Below, in pieces: positions 9,184 through 17,821 of a stretch of DNA of 64,000 bases. The DNA is from an uncultured Myxococcales bacterium (GTDB taxonomy: Bacteria > Myxococcota_A > UBA9042 > DTJE01): NCBI GenBank assembly GCA_903847405.1, contig CAINDP010000034.1, positions 32,517-96,516 on the forward strand, written 5' to 3'. Both the position numbers and the translations under genes were made by a program. Numbering within the stretch: position 1 is the first letter of the stretch; each line of letters opens with the position of its first letter. The notes below the pieces were generated by a model, which saw nothing but the letters and a program-made list of their open reading frames with translations, searched no databases and was not told the origin of the DNA.

Positions 9184-10074
9184 TCAGGGGACGGGACCGC
9201 ACCCGCACAGGCCCAGGGGCCCCAACTGGCACTGGCCCCGGACGTCGTTCAGCAGCAGGCACTTTTCGGCCGTGCACTGGGGGTTCAGATCCTCGCCGCA
9301 CGGGTCGTCGCGGGAATCGACGCACGTACAACTCGTGCCGTCCGGGCGGCAGCGGCCGGGACGATCGAACCCCAGGTCGCAGAGGTTGCCCCAGCACTGG
9401 GGATTCAGCGCGCTGCCGCAAGGGTCCTTGGCCGTCTTGCATCCGCACGTCAGGTCCAGCCCGGCCCCCTGGCACATGCCCAGGACCCCGCCTTTCAGCC
9501 AGCACTGGAAGGGCGTGCACGCCGTCACCGGCTTGACCAGACCGCAGACGTCGACCCGGGCGCACCCACATTTTTCGGTGCCGGTCGGCCGCGTGCACAG
9601 GCCGTAGTTCCCGTCCCCGAGGTCGCACAGGCGACGAAGGCATTGGGGATTGAGGACGGTCGAACAGGGACCGGGCGCCCCCTGGCAGACACACTTGGCA
9701 AGGCCGGTGACGTCCAGGGCGCACGCGTCGTTCGTGGTGGTCGGGTCGCCATCATCGCAGGCGGCCGCGGTGCAGTTGGGGTTCAGCGCCGCCCCGCAGG
9801 GTTCCGTCGGCGGAACGTCGTCCCCGGGCGCATCGACGGCCGGAACGTCCACGGTCGGAACGTCGTCCGCGGGGGTATCGAGGGTCGGGGTGTCGATGCC
9901 CGACAGGTCCGGCGCCACACCGTCCGCGCCGGGATCCACCGCCAGGGGCACGTCCGCCGGAACGTCCTGCAGGCCCTGGAAGTCCACGGCCGCGACGGTG
10001 ACCTTGCACCCGGCGACGGCCCACAGAACCAGCATCGCCCCGAGGGCGGTCGTTCGGAGTCCCCGGCGAACCAT
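9184..10074 (-). CDS. Cysteine-rich lipoprotein with CGxxLNPQC repeats
   Basis: 296 residues. Signal peptide and lipobox end in AVAGC (Cys23); then a ~70-residue Asp/Pro/Val linker rich in DTP and DVP steps. The C-terminal half contains five repeats built around Cys-x3-Leu-Asn-Pro-x-Cys (ALNPNC, VLNPQC, ALNPQC, DLNPQC) with Cys-Gly-Cys or Cys-Val-Cys closures. The repeat pattern predicts small disulfide-knit modules exposed outside the cell. GGAGG lies 6 bases before the ATG. No named family is recognised; similar architecture is common in myxobacterial surface lipoproteins. It is on the same strand as the phosphofructokinase gene that ends 73 bp upstream. Confidence 0.75.
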   Translation of the reverse strand: MVRRGLRTTALGAMLVLWAVAGCKVTVAAVDFQGLQDVPADVPLAVDPGADGVAPDLSGIDTPTLDTPADDVPTVDVPAVDAPGDDVPPTEPCGAALNPNCTAAACDDGDPTTTNDACALDVTGLAKCVCQGAPGPCSTVLNPQCLRRLCDLGDGNYGLCTRPTGTEKCGCARVDVCGLVKPVTACTPFQCWLKGGVLGMCQGAGLDLTCGCKTAKDPCGSALNPQCWGNLCDLGFDRPGRCRPDGTSCTCVDSRDDPCGEDLNPQCTAEKCLLLNDVRGQCQLGPLGLCGCGPVP

Positions 10075-10147
10075 GTGGATCCTCCCTGCGTCTTGTCGGA
10101 AGCAATCATACTACTGCTACAGGGGAACGGGGAACCCGGCAGCGCCG

Positions 10148-11392
10148 TTAGCGGATCATGCCCTGCAGGCGACCGTAGGGCGGAAGGGGACCGACGAGGG
10201 GGCGGGCGTACTCCAGGAAGGCCTCGGTCACGTTGTTGCCGTCCGGGACCAGGAACGAATCGGGCATCGCGCGGGTCTCGCGGGCCACGTTCGCCAGTTC
10301 GGTGTGCTCGTACCGGACGCGGTACTCGCCGGGCTCGCGGATCATCACGACCGAGCCGTCGTGGTGCTCGCCGGTGGCCAGCGCAACCGCCTGGCGACCG
10401 CACTCGCGGGCCTCCGAGGCGTCCACCTCGGACACGACGCCCGGGAACGAGCGCTGCAGGTACCCCAGAGTGTCGGCACGCACGCGCAGGCCCAGGCCCA
10501 GGCGCTTTTCGGTGCTGAGGCCGTCCTTGACGTGCTGGGCCAGCCAGTCGCCCAGGGCGCCGCTGCCCGACAACTGGATGTTCGCGTGGGTGTCCTTTTC
10601 GACGGACCGCGCGGACTTTTCGGCCATGATTTCGGCCATCGTGCGCTTCAGCGGGTCGGTGCCGTCGATGATGCCTTCCGACACGGCCACCACGCAGCGG
10701 CCCAGGCGGCGGTACACGTCCTCGACGTCGGACAGGAAGCGATCCAGGAAGAACGGCCGCTCGGGCACATACACCAGGTGCGGGCCGTCGTCGGGCCACT
10801 TGCGGGCCAGGGCCGAGGCCGCCGTCAGGAAGCCCGCGTTGCGGCCCATGACGATGTCGATCTTGATGCCCGGGAGCGCCCGGTTGTCCAGGTTGTCCCC
10901 CAGGAAGGCGCTGGCCACGAACCGGGCGGCGCTGCCGTACCCGGGGCAGTGGTCGGTGACCCGGAGGTCGTTGTCCACGGTCTTCGGCACGTGGAAGCAG
11001 CGCAGGTCGTAGTTCGCCGCGTGCGCCGCCTGGCTGACGATGTTGACGGTTTCCGCCGAGTCGTTGCCGCCGATGTAGAAGTAGTAGCGGACGTCGTGCT
11101 TCCGCATCACCTCGAACATCTTGTAGCAGTCTTCGGCCTTCGGCTTCTGGCGCACGGAACCCAGGGCCGAGGACGGCGTGCGGGCGACCTCCTCCAGGAC
11201 GTCCCGCGACTCCGCGAAGAGGTCCACGAAGTCCTCCCGCAGGATGCCCTTGACGCCGTGCCGCGCACCCAGCAACTGCTGGATCACGCCGGACGAACGG
11301 GCGGCTTCGATGACGCCCACCAGGCTCTGGTTGATGACCGCCGTGGGGCCACCGGACTGCCCGACGACCGCGTTTCCCCGAATGCCCGCCAT
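10148..11392 (-). CDS. pfp: 6-phosphofructokinase, probably PPi-dependent
   Basis: 414 residues from the ATG at 11392 (MAGIRGNAVVGQSGGPTAVIN). It phosphorylates fructose 6-phosphate in glycolysis. Two signatures separate PPi enzymes from ATP enzymes: an Asp where E. coli PfkA has Gly104 (here IGGND, residues 107-111), and Lys in PKTVDND (136-142) where ATP enzymes have PGTIDND. Both PPi-type residues are present, so pyrophosphate is the likely donor and the reaction reversible. Odd: the position before that Asp is Asn110 where most of the family has another Asp that helps bind metal. The MGRNAGFL substrate motif is intact. The gene has its own promoter. Confidence 0.85.
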   Translation of the reverse strand: MAGIRGNAVVGQSGGPTAVINQSLVGVIEAARSSGVIQQLLGARHGVKGILREDFVDLFAESRDVLEEVARTPSSALGSVRQKPKAEDCYKMFEVMRKHDVRYYFYIGGNDSAETVNIVSQAAHAANYDLRCFHVPKTVDNDLRVTDHCPGYGSAARFVASAFLGDNLDNRALPGIKIDIVMGRNAGFLTAASALARKWPDDGPHLVYVPERPFFLDRFLSDVEDVYRRLGRCVVAVSEGIIDGTDPLKRTMAEIMAEKSARSVEKDTHANIQLSGSGALGDWLAQHVKDGLSTEKRLGLGLRVRADTLGYLQRSFPGVVSEVDASEARECGRQAVALATGEHHDGSVVMIREPGEYRVRYEHTELANVARETRAMPDSFLVPDGNNVTEAFLEYARPLVGPLPPYGRLQGMIR

Positions 11393-11454
11393 GATCGTTT
11401 CCCCCTCTGGATGGGCCGCCGTCCGTCCCTCGCGATGCACCGAAGGATGCCCTG

Positions 11455-11483
11455 CTTTTAAGGGAGGACGGCGCGTACGTCAA
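11455..11483 (-). promoter_or_regulatory. Sigma70-type promoter for the phosphofructokinase gene
   Basis: Minus-strand -35 TTGACG (11483-11478), 17 bp, -10 TAAAAG (11460-11455). The predicted start near 11448 gives a leader of about 55 nt before the ATG at 11392. Confidence 0.6.
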
Positions 11484-11571
11484 GACGCGATGGGACAAGG
11501 GGAAGGCGGGCTGGAGGGGGGATGCGTCTTTCGGGGGGAGGTATGATGTCGGGGCGTCCCTGGAGGCATCG

Positions 11572-12483
11572 ATGGCTCTCGTCGACACCCACGTCCACCT
11601 GGCCGACATGCCGCTGGCCGGCGACCTGCCGGGCGTGCTGGCGAGGGCGCGGGCGGCGGGGGTGGACGCCTTCGTGGTCCCGTCGGGGGACGAAGCGACG
11701 TCCCGGGCGGCCCGGGACCTGGCGCGACGGCACCCCGGCGAGGTGTTCGCTGCGGCGGGCCTGCATCCTTCGTTCCTCCCGAGCGCGCAGGCGCAGGCGA
11801 TGGGTTTCCTCAGGAAACTCTCGCCGGAGCCGAAGCCGACTCGGGACGATCCAGTGGACCCGGGGACCGATGGCGCCCCCGCGCTGGCCTGGCTGGAAAC
11901 GATGCTGGCCGAGGGAGGGTTCGTCGCCGTGGGCGAAACCGGCCTGGACGACGTGATTCCCCGGGCCGATCTGGACGCCCAGGAACGGGTCTTCCGGGCC
12001 CAGGCCGGCATGGCCCGGGAGGCGGGGCTTCCCCTGATCGTCCACGTCCGGGGGGCCTTCGAACGACTGGTGCGCGTGCTGGAGTCCATCGGCCCCGGCG
12101 GGCCCGGGGGCGTCCTGCACGCCTTCGGCGGGTCGGCGGAAATCGCGGCGCGCCTGCGACGCCTGGGCTTCCTGCGCGGGGTGGCGGGCGGCGTGACCCG
12201 CCCGGAAGCCGTGAAGCTCCGCGCCGCGGTGGCCCGGACGCCGCTGGACGCCCTGGTGCTGGAAACGGATGCCCCGTACATCGGGACCTTTCGGCGGCCA
12301 AAGGGGACCGTCGAACCGGCCGACGTGGCCGACATCCGGGATGCGGTGGCGATGCTGCATGGAGTGGCGCCCGGGGAGGTCGAGGCCAGGACCTCGGCGG
12401 CCGCGCGGTCGCTGTTCCGGCTCAGTCCCGCGACGTCGAACTCGGGAGGCTCCGACCCAGGGCCACGGCCGAACAGGCAATGA
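11572..12483 (+). CDS. TatD family metal-dependent hydrolase
   Basis: 303 residues. The TatD metal ligands are visible in order: DTHVHL at the N-terminus, GLHP, GETGLD, single His in LIVHVRGAF and VLHAFGG, and ETDAPY near the C-terminus. TatD proteins are cytoplasmic Mg-dependent 3'-5' exonucleases or deoxyribonucleases linked to DNA quality control. GGAGG lies 6 bases before the ATG and a TATGAT sequence lies about 26 bases upstream. An insertion of about 25 residues (KLSPEPKPTRDDPVDPGTDG region) sits between the GLHP and GETGLD motifs. Its last ~60 bases overlap the 3' end of the convergent DUF998-like gene. Confidence 0.9.
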   Translation: MALVDTHVHLADMPLAGDLPGVLARARAAGVDAFVVPSGDEATSRAARDLARRHPGEVFAAAGLHPSFLPSAQAQAMGFLRKLSPEPKPTRDDPVDPGTDGAPALAWLETMLAEGGFVAVGETGLDDVIPRADLDAQERVFRAQAGMAREAGLPLIVHVRGAFERLVRVLESIGPGGPGGVLHAFGGSAEIAARLRRLGFLRGVAGGVTRPEAVKLRAAVARTPLDALVLETDAPYIGTFRRPKGTVEPADVADIRDAVAMLHGVAPGEVEARTSAAARSLFRLSPATSNSGGSDPGPRPNRQ

Positions 12484-13105
12484 ACCCCACGATCGTGACC
12501 AGGACCATCCACTCGGTGACGGCCAGTCCCCAGACGTCCGTCCGCGGCACGCCCGACAAGGGATCCAGCATCCGGAAATCCGGCGCCCCGGTCAGGTAGG
12601 GCCACGCCAGGAACGCAGCGAAGGCGAGGGCCGTGGCCGCCGCCGGCACCAGCAGCCAGCGCGGCAGTTTCCGGCCCCGGTCGCGCAGGATGGCCACCGC
12701 AAACAGGATCACCGTCACCAGGCCGCCGTCGAAGAAGGTGAAGGCGGCCGTCAGGTGCGGCGGAAGGTCGTTCATCGGATACAGCCCCACCGCGGACGTG
12801 CCCAGCCCCGACACCACCCCGGCGATGCCGGCGGCCCACCCCAGGCGGGTGCCCACATGGCGCCCCAGGAACAGCAGGAAGGCCGCCATCAGGAGGCCCG
12901 AGACCACCAGGCTGCCGTTGAACAGCCAGGCCAGGGACGACACGCCGACCTCGCCCAGTTCCGAAATGAAATGGTTGAGGGGCGAGTAGGCTTCGCCGGC
13001 CTTGCCCGTGTAGGCCAGCGCGGGCAGCAGGACGCCCGGCACCAGGAGCAGGGGCCCCAGCAGTCCGCCCAGCCGCGCCATTCGCCCCGGGCCGCTTCGC
13101 GTCAT
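12422..13105 (-). CDS. DUF998-like six-helix membrane protein
   Basis: 227 residues with about six transmembrane segments. The opening LLGPLLLVPGVLLPALAYTG followed by YSPLNHFISELGEVGVS resembles the DUF998 family (Y...N.ISELG), membrane proteins of unknown function. The ATG at 13105 overlaps the stop of the penicillin-binding protein gene as ATGA, so it is probably translated by coupling. Its last 62 bases overlap the TatD gene on the other strand. The linkage to a cell-wall synthase may be fortuitous; no enzymatic residues stand out. Confidence 0.75.
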   Translation of the reverse strand: MTRSGPGRMARLGGLLGPLLLVPGVLLPALAYTGKAGEAYSPLNHFISELGEVGVSSLAWLFNGSLVVSGLLMAAFLLFLGRHVGTRLGWAAGIAGVVSGLGTSAVGLYPMNDLPPHLTAAFTFFDGGLVTVILFAVAILRDRGRKLPRWLLVPAAATALAFAAFLAWPYLTGAPDFRMLDPLSGVPRTDVWGLAVTEWMVLVTIVGFIACSAVALGRSLPSSTSRD

Positions 13106-15270
13106 TCCACCGCTCCCAGCTTCACGAAATCCACGAAGAACGGGACCGCCGTGTTGCCGCCCGTGGCGCCGTGCATGGGCAACCGGTCGTCGTACCCCAC
13201 CAGGATCGTCACGACTCGGCGGCCATCGGACCCGGCGAACCACGCCTCCCGCGACCGGTTCGACGTGCCCGTCTTGCCCCACGCCGGGACGGGGAGGTTC
13301 GCCGCCGCCTTCGCCGTGCCGCTGACCACGGCCTCCCGCAAGGCGCCCCGGACCCACTTCGCGATCCACTGTGGGAGGATCCGGGAGGGTCGGGAGCGGT
13401 GGGCCAGCAGCGACTTTCCGTCGGCGTCCACCACGTCGGACACCAGGTACGGCGTGTCGTGCAGGCCGTTGGCCGCGAACACGGACATCGCGTTGGCCAG
13501 GGCCAGGGGGCTGACTTCCGCGCTGCCCAGGGCCAGGGACAGGTCGGACGGGATCCCGCCGTCCACGCCCACCGCCGTCAGCAGGTCCGCCACCAGGGCC
13601 ACGCCCACCTGCGACAGGACCTTCACCGCGACGACATTCACCGACTTCGCCAGGGCCTCGGCCAGCCCGTACTCGCGGCCGTCGTAGCCCCCTTCGTAGT
13701 TCCGGGGTGTCCAACTGCGTCCCCGCCCGCCGCGGAACGACACCGCCGTGTTGGCCACGGCAGTGTTCGCGGACAGCCCGGAGTTCAGCGCCGCGGCATA
13801 CAGGAAGGGCTTCACGGTGGACCCCATGGGTCGGCGGGACTGGATCGCACGGTTGAACGGACGGGCCTCGAAGGACTCCCCTCCGACCAGGGCCAGGACC
13901 GCCCGGGTCTGGGGATCCAGCACGGCCATCGCGGCCTGGGGCCCGGGTTCGGCGTTGACCCGCGTCTCGCCGGCCGCCGCTCCGTCGGGCGTCGTGCCCG
14001 GGGCTTTCGACACGCGCAGGTCGCCGGCGCCCTTCGCGCAGACGGCGTAGGGATCGGGATGGCCCGCCAGCACCACGCGGGCCAGCGACGCCGGGTCCAG
14101 CAGCGCCCGTTCGCCCGCGGCCTCCACCTCGATGCGTCCCAGGGCGCGATCGCACCGGACCACCCGCGCCTCCACGGCATGCGGCGCCTCGGGCAGCCCC
14201 TCGTCGTCGGACCCGTCGGTCAAAGCGTCCTCGCGGGTGGCCGCCGCCTCGTCGGCCTCCCGGGTCCGCCCGTTCGCCCACAGTCGCGACAGGCCCAGGG
14301 CCACCGCCGCCTCGGCCGCATCCGACGTCGCCAGGTCCAGCGTGGTCCCCACCGTCAGGCCGTCGTGCAACAGCCGCCCGACACCGAACAGCCGGGTCAC
14401 CTCGCGCCGCACCGCGTCCACGAAGTACGGGGCCGCACCCAGCCGCGAATCCTCCCGGGCCCACAGGCGCACCGGGGCTGCGGCCGCCCGCTCCGCGTCG
14501 TCCACCTTGGCGTACCCCAGCTCCACCATGCGCCGCAGCACGTAGCGCCGACGGCCCAGGGCGCCTTCGGGGTTCTTCAGGGGCGAGTTGGCCTCGGGCG
14601 CGGACACCAGCCCGGCCAGCAGCGCGGCTTCGCCCAGGTCCAGATCCACGGCGCGCTTGCCGAACCAGAACCGGGCGGCCTCCTCGAACCCGTACCGCCC
14701 GGCGCCCAGGTACACCTCGGTCAGGTACATCGCGAGGATCTCGTCCTTGGAACGGGACGCCTCCAGGCGGCGCGCCAGCAGCAGTTCCTTGAACTTCCGC
14801 TGCCAGGTCCGCTCGGGCCCCAGCAGGACCTGCTTGACCACCTGCTGCGTCAGCGTGGAGCCGCCCTGGGCAACGCGCCCCTTCCAGAGGTTGACCATCA
14901 TCGCCCGGGCGATGCCCCCGTACGACAGGCCTTCGTGCGTCCGGAAGTCGGCGTCCTCGGCGGCCAGGATCGCGTTTTCAACCAGCGGCGGGATCCGGTC
15001 GGGGCTCATCAGGGTGCGGCGCTCGGTGAAGAACTCGGCGATGACCGTGCCGTCGGCCGCCAGCACGCGGCTGACCTTCGGCACCGCCCGGGCGTATTCC
15101 TCGAAGGTGGGGACGTCCGGCAGGCGGGACTCGACCAGGGCGACGACGACCGTCACCGCCGCCAGGCCCAGGATCGCGCCCGCCGCGACGACGCCCAGGG
15201 CGATCGTGAACGACCGCCACCCACTGCCGCCCCGCGACCGCCTCCGCTTCGGAACCTTTCGACCCGCCAT
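13102..15270 (-). CDS. Class A penicillin-binding protein (bifunctional peptidoglycan synthase)
   Basis: 722 residues. A basic cytoplasmic tail and one transmembrane helix (residues 20-47) precede a GT51 glycosyltransferase domain with catalytic Glu105 in EDADFRTHEG and the GGSTLTQQVVK motif. A transpeptidase domain follows with Ser484-x-x-Lys487 (GSTVK), Ser543-Val-Asn and Lys666-Thr-Gly-Thr. It polymerises lipid II and cross-links the stem peptides in the periplasm. A low-complexity Asp/Glu/Ala insert (residues 333-365) lies between the two domains. The size and order fit PBP1a/MrcA. It is the first gene of a two-gene unit with the DUF998-like gene. Confidence 0.92.
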   Translation of the reverse strand: MAGRKVPKRRRSRGGSGWRSFTIALGVVAAGAILGLAAVTVVVALVESRLPDVPTFEEYARAVPKVSRVLAADGTVIAEFFTERRTLMSPDRIPPLVENAILAAEDADFRTHEGLSYGGIARAMMVNLWKGRVAQGGSTLTQQVVKQVLLGPERTWQRKFKELLLARRLEASRSKDEILAMYLTEVYLGAGRYGFEEAARFWFGKRAVDLDLGEAALLAGLVSAPEANSPLKNPEGALGRRRYVLRRMVELGYAKVDDAERAAAAPVRLWAREDSRLGAAPYFVDAVRREVTRLFGVGRLLHDGLTVGTTLDLATSDAAEAAVALGLSRLWANGRTREADEAAATREDALTDGSDDEGLPEAPHAVEARVVRCDRALGRIEVEAAGERALLDPASLARVVLAGHPDPYAVCAKGAGDLRVSKAPGTTPDGAAAGETRVNAEPGPQAAMAVLDPQTRAVLALVGGESFEARPFNRAIQSRRPMGSTVKPFLYAAALNSGLSANTAVANTAVSFRGGRGRSWTPRNYEGGYDGREYGLAEALAKSVNVVAVKVLSQVGVALVADLLTAVGVDGGIPSDLSLALGSAEVSPLALANAMSVFAANGLHDTPYLVSDVVDADGKSLLAHRSRPSRILPQWIAKWVRGALREAVVSGTAKAAANLPVPAWGKTGTSNRSREAWFAGSDGRRVVTILVGYDDRLPMHGATGGNTAVPFFVDFVKLGAVE

Positions 15271-15361
15271 CCGGACCTCCCGGCGGCCGACGATACCACC
15301 TGCGACGACCGCACGCCCACGGGACGCTGCGGTGACGCCCCAGGGTCCGAAAATGGGGAGA

Positions 15362-15523
15362 AAATGGGGACAGACACCGATTATTCAAGGTCCGGACGTG
15401 GTCTGTCAGTACAAGGACTTGCGGAACCCGCGCGGAAGAAGGGGACAGCCTCCTCCTTCCAGGGGCATCAGGGGTTGAGCGTGGGAACGGGGACTTGCAG
15501 AGAATCGGTGTCTGTCCCCATTT
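15362..15523. repeat. REP/MITE-like element with perfect 21-bp inverted ends
   Basis: The 346-bp gap between the penicillin-binding protein and folD genes holds this element. Bases 15362-15382 (core ATGGGGACAGACACC) and 15503-15523 are exact inverted copies, enclosing about 120 bp. Inside is a third related motif, GGGGACAGCCTCCTCC, near 15450; a partial copy of the left end (AAAATGGGGAG) sits just outside it. GGGGACAGACACC-type sequences are known from genomes carrying IS200-like REP-associated transposases (RAYT). No transposase gene is in the window, so the element would be mobilised in trans. The remainder of the gap holds the folD promoter. Confidence 0.75.
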
Positions 15524-15560
15524 CCCCCGGCGTGGCCGCCCCAGTCCGCCCCCCCGTCCG

Positions 15561-15589
15561 TTGACCCTCACCCGGGTTCCGGCTAGCAT
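15561..15589 (+). promoter_or_regulatory. Sigma70-type promoter for folD
   Basis: -35 TTGACC, 17 bp, -10 TAGCAT, 27 bp before the ATG. It lies immediately outside the REP-like element. The ribosome binding site CCGGAGG follows. Confidence 0.65.
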
Positions 15590-15616
15590 TCGCCCGTCTT
15601 TCCACCGGAGGTCCCC

Positions 15617-16483
15617 ATGCCCGCCCAGGTCATCGACGGGAAGGCCATCGCCGCCCAGGTCCGCAACGAGGTCCGCATGGCCGTGGACCGCCTGAAGGCC
15701 CAGGGCGTGACGCCCGGCCTGCACGTGGTCCTCGTGGGGGACGATCCCGCATCGGCCGTGTACGTCCGCAACAAGGGCAAGGCCTCCGAGGAAGTCGGCA
15801 TCGCCGGCGTGACCCATCACCTGCCGGCCGAAACGTCCGAGGCGGACCTGCTGGTGCTGCTGCGCGAACTGAACGCGTCACCGGGCGTGGATGGCGTGCT
15901 GGTCCAGTTGCCCTTGCCGAAGCACATCGACGCCAACCGGATCACCGACGCCCAGGACGCCGCCCGGGACGTGGACGGCTTCCACCCGGTGAACCTGGGC
16001 CTGCTGCTGTCCGGCCGCGACGGCCTGGTCGCCTGCACGCCCGCCGGCTGCATGCGCCTGATCGATTCGACGGGCATCGATCTGGCGGGCAAGCGCGCCG
16101 TGGTCGTGGGCCGCAGCCTGATCGTGGGCAAGCCCATGGCCCTGCTGCTGATGCAGCGCAACGCCACGGTCACGGTCTGCCATTCGCGCACGCAGGACCT
16201 CAAGACCCGCGTGTCCGAGGCCGACATCGTCGTCGCCGCCATCGGCAAGGCCCGCATGATCAAGGGCGACTGGATCAAGCCCGGCGCGGTCGTCATCGAC
16301 GTGGGCATGAACCGGGGCGACGACGGCAAACTGTGCGGCGACGTGGACTACGCCGCGGCCGCCGAGCACGCCGGCTTCATCACGCCCGTCCCCGGCGGCG
16401 TGGGCCCCATGACCATCGCCTTCCTGCTGCGGAACACGGTCCTGGCCTGCGCGGCCCGCCGCGGCCTGTCCAACCCGTTCTGA
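15617..16483 (+). CDS. folD: Bifunctional methylenetetrahydrofolate dehydrogenase/cyclohydrolase FolD
   Basis: 288 residues. It interconverts 5,10-methylene-, 5,10-methenyl- and 10-formyl-tetrahydrofolate in the cytoplasm with NADP. Signatures: [14 protein letters not shown] with the catalytic Lys, QLPLPKHI, the dinucleotide-binding [14 protein letters not shown] and the C-terminal [17 protein letters not shown] lies 5 bases before the ATG. It stands directly upstream of the glycine-cleavage genes, which feed methylene-tetrahydrofolate into this pool, so the neighbourhood is functionally coherent although gcvT has its own promoter. Confidence 0.97.
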   Translation: MPAQVIDGKAIAAQVRNEVRMAVDRLKAQGVTPGLHVVLVGDDPASAVYVRNKGKASEEVGIAGVTHHLPAETSEADLLVLLRELNASPGVDGVLVQLPLPKHIDANRITDAQDAARDVDGFHPVNLGLLLSGRDGLVACTPAGCMRLIDSTGIDLAGKRAVVVGRSLIVGKPMALLLMQRNATVTVCHSRTQDLKTRVSEADIVVAAIGKARMIKGDWIKPGAVVIDVGMNRGDDGKLCGDVDYAAAAEHAGFITPVPGGVGPMTIAFLLRNTVLACAARRGLSNPF

Positions 16484-16527
16484 CCGCCCTCCCCTCGCGG
16501 CATTCCACCGGCAGGAACACGGCGCTT

Positions 16528-16579
16528 CGTCCACCTCGACGTCCACGTCCACATGCACGTCCGCGTCGAGGTCCACGAT
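16528..16579. repeat. GTCCAC-type hexanucleotide repeat, copy B
   Basis: Nearly the same tandem hexamer array as at 6349-6395, in the same orientation; copy B has one extra hexamer (GTCCGC) and a few substitutions. It begins 44 bp after the folD stop, so both copies sit behind the 3' end of a rightward gene. Confidence 0.8.
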
Positions 16580-16643
16580 GTCGGCTGCACGGCCCAGGCG
16601 GCCGGCGAGTCGATCGCCGACGAAGGCCCGAGGTTCTTTTGCC

Positions 16644-16672
16644 TTGACTCGCGCGGGAGGTTCCTGTATTCG
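16644..16672 (+). promoter_or_regulatory. Sigma70-type promoter for the gcv genes
   Basis: -35 TTGACT, 17 bp, -10 TATTCG; start near 16679, leaving about 25 nt of leader before the GTG of gcvT. No glycine riboswitch fits in such a short leader, and none is recognisable in the 220 bp behind folD. Confidence 0.55.
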
Positions 16673-16703
16673 GTGCCCCGGACCGCTCTGGGAGTCTGCA
16701 ATC

Positions 16704-17804
16704 GTGAGTTCACACGCCGACGCCAGGAAGACCTTCCTGTACGACGAACATATCAAGGCCGGCGGCAAGATGGTGCCCTTCGCCGGGTACTGGATGCCCG
16801 TCCAGTTTGAAGGGATCGCGGCCGAGCACCACAGGGTCCGCACCAAGGTCGGCCTGTTCGACGTCAGCCACATGGGCGAGGTTCTGTTCCGGGGCCCCCG
16901 TGCCCTGTCGGTGGTCCAGCGCATCACGACCAACAACGTCGGCACCGTTTCCCCGGGGAAGGCGGTCTACACCCCCGTCTGCCTGCCCACGGGCGGCATC
17001 GTCGACGACATGATCTTCTACAAGGTGTCGGACACCGAGTGGTTCGTCTGCGTCAACGCATCCAACAAGGACAAGGATTTCCAGTGGTTCGTCCGCCAGG
17101 CGGAAGGCGAGTGCGAAGTGCTGGACCTGTCCGAGCAGTACTCGCAGGTCGCGGTCCAGGGCCCGAACGGCCCGGCCCTGCTGGCCCGCATCTTCGGCGA
17201 CGACGTCCTGGGCATGAAGCCGTTCACCTTCGTCAAGAAGGACTTCCAGGGCGCCGAGGTCATCCTGGCCACCACCGGCTACACCGGCGAGAAGGGCGGC
17301 GAAATCTACGTCCCGAACGCGGTGGTCGCCGACCTGTGGCGCACGCTGCTGGCGAAGGGCGAGGATCTGGGCGTGGCCCCGATCGGCCTGGGAGCCCGGG
17401 ATTCCCTGCGCCTGGAAATGAAGTACTGCCTGTACGGCAACGACATCGACGAAACGACCACCCCGGTCGAAGCGGGCCTGTCCTGGACCGTGAAGTTCGA
17501 CAAGGGCGACTTTGTCGGCCGCGACGTGCTGGTCCGCCAGCGCGACGAGGGCTGCAGCCGGTCGCTGGTCGCGTTCGTGGTCGAAGGCAAGGGCATTCCG
17601 CGCCACGGCTACCCGGTCCTGGCGGGCGATCGCGAGATCGGCCACGTCACGTCGGGCACGCTGTCCCCCACCCTGGGAATCGCGGTCGGCATGGCGTACG
17701 TCGCCAGGCCCAACGACGAGATCGGTTCGAAGCTCACGATTGATATCAAGGGTTTGAGGAAGGTCGAGGCGCGGGTGGTACAGTCCCCGCTGGTGAAGCG
17801 TTAG
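16704..17804 (+). CDS. gcvT: Aminomethyltransferase GcvT (glycine cleavage T protein)
   Basis: 366 residues from a GTG at 16704 preceded by GGGAG; the extra codons upstream to 16578 run through the hexamer repeat and promoter and give a non-homologous peptide. The protein starts as GcvT proteins do (KTFLYDEHIKAGGKMVPFAG) and keeps FDVSHMGEV, the tetrahydrofolate-site region, GLGARDSLRLEMKYCLYGND and the C-terminal GHVTSGTLSP. It takes the methylamine carried by GcvH and releases ammonia and 5,10-methylene-tetrahydrofolate. First gene of gcvT-gcvH-gcvPA; 17 bp separate it from gcvH. Confidence 0.95.
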   Translation: MSSHADARKTFLYDEHIKAGGKMVPFAGYWMPVQFEGIAAEHHRVRTKVGLFDVSHMGEVLFRGPRALSVVQRITTNNVGTVSPGKAVYTPVCLPTGGIVDDMIFYKVSDTEWFVCVNASNKDKDFQWFVRQAEGECEVLDLSEQYSQVAVQGPNGPALLARIFGDDVLGMKPFTFVKKDFQGAEVILATTGYTGEKGGEIYVPNAVVADLWRTLLAKGEDLGVAPIGLGARDSLRLEMKYCLYGNDIDETTTPVEAGLSWTVKFDKGDFVGRDVLVRQRDEGCSRSLVAFVVEGKGIPRHGYPVLAGDREIGHVTSGTLSPTLGIAVGMAYVARPNDEIGSKLTIDIKGLRKVEARVVQSPLVKR

Positions 17805-17821
17805 GGCGAAGGGAGGGCACG

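Noticed and set aside
16484..16703. Glycine riboswitch upstream of gcvT
   Set aside because: No paired aptamer cores are visible, and the predicted leader is only about 25 nt.
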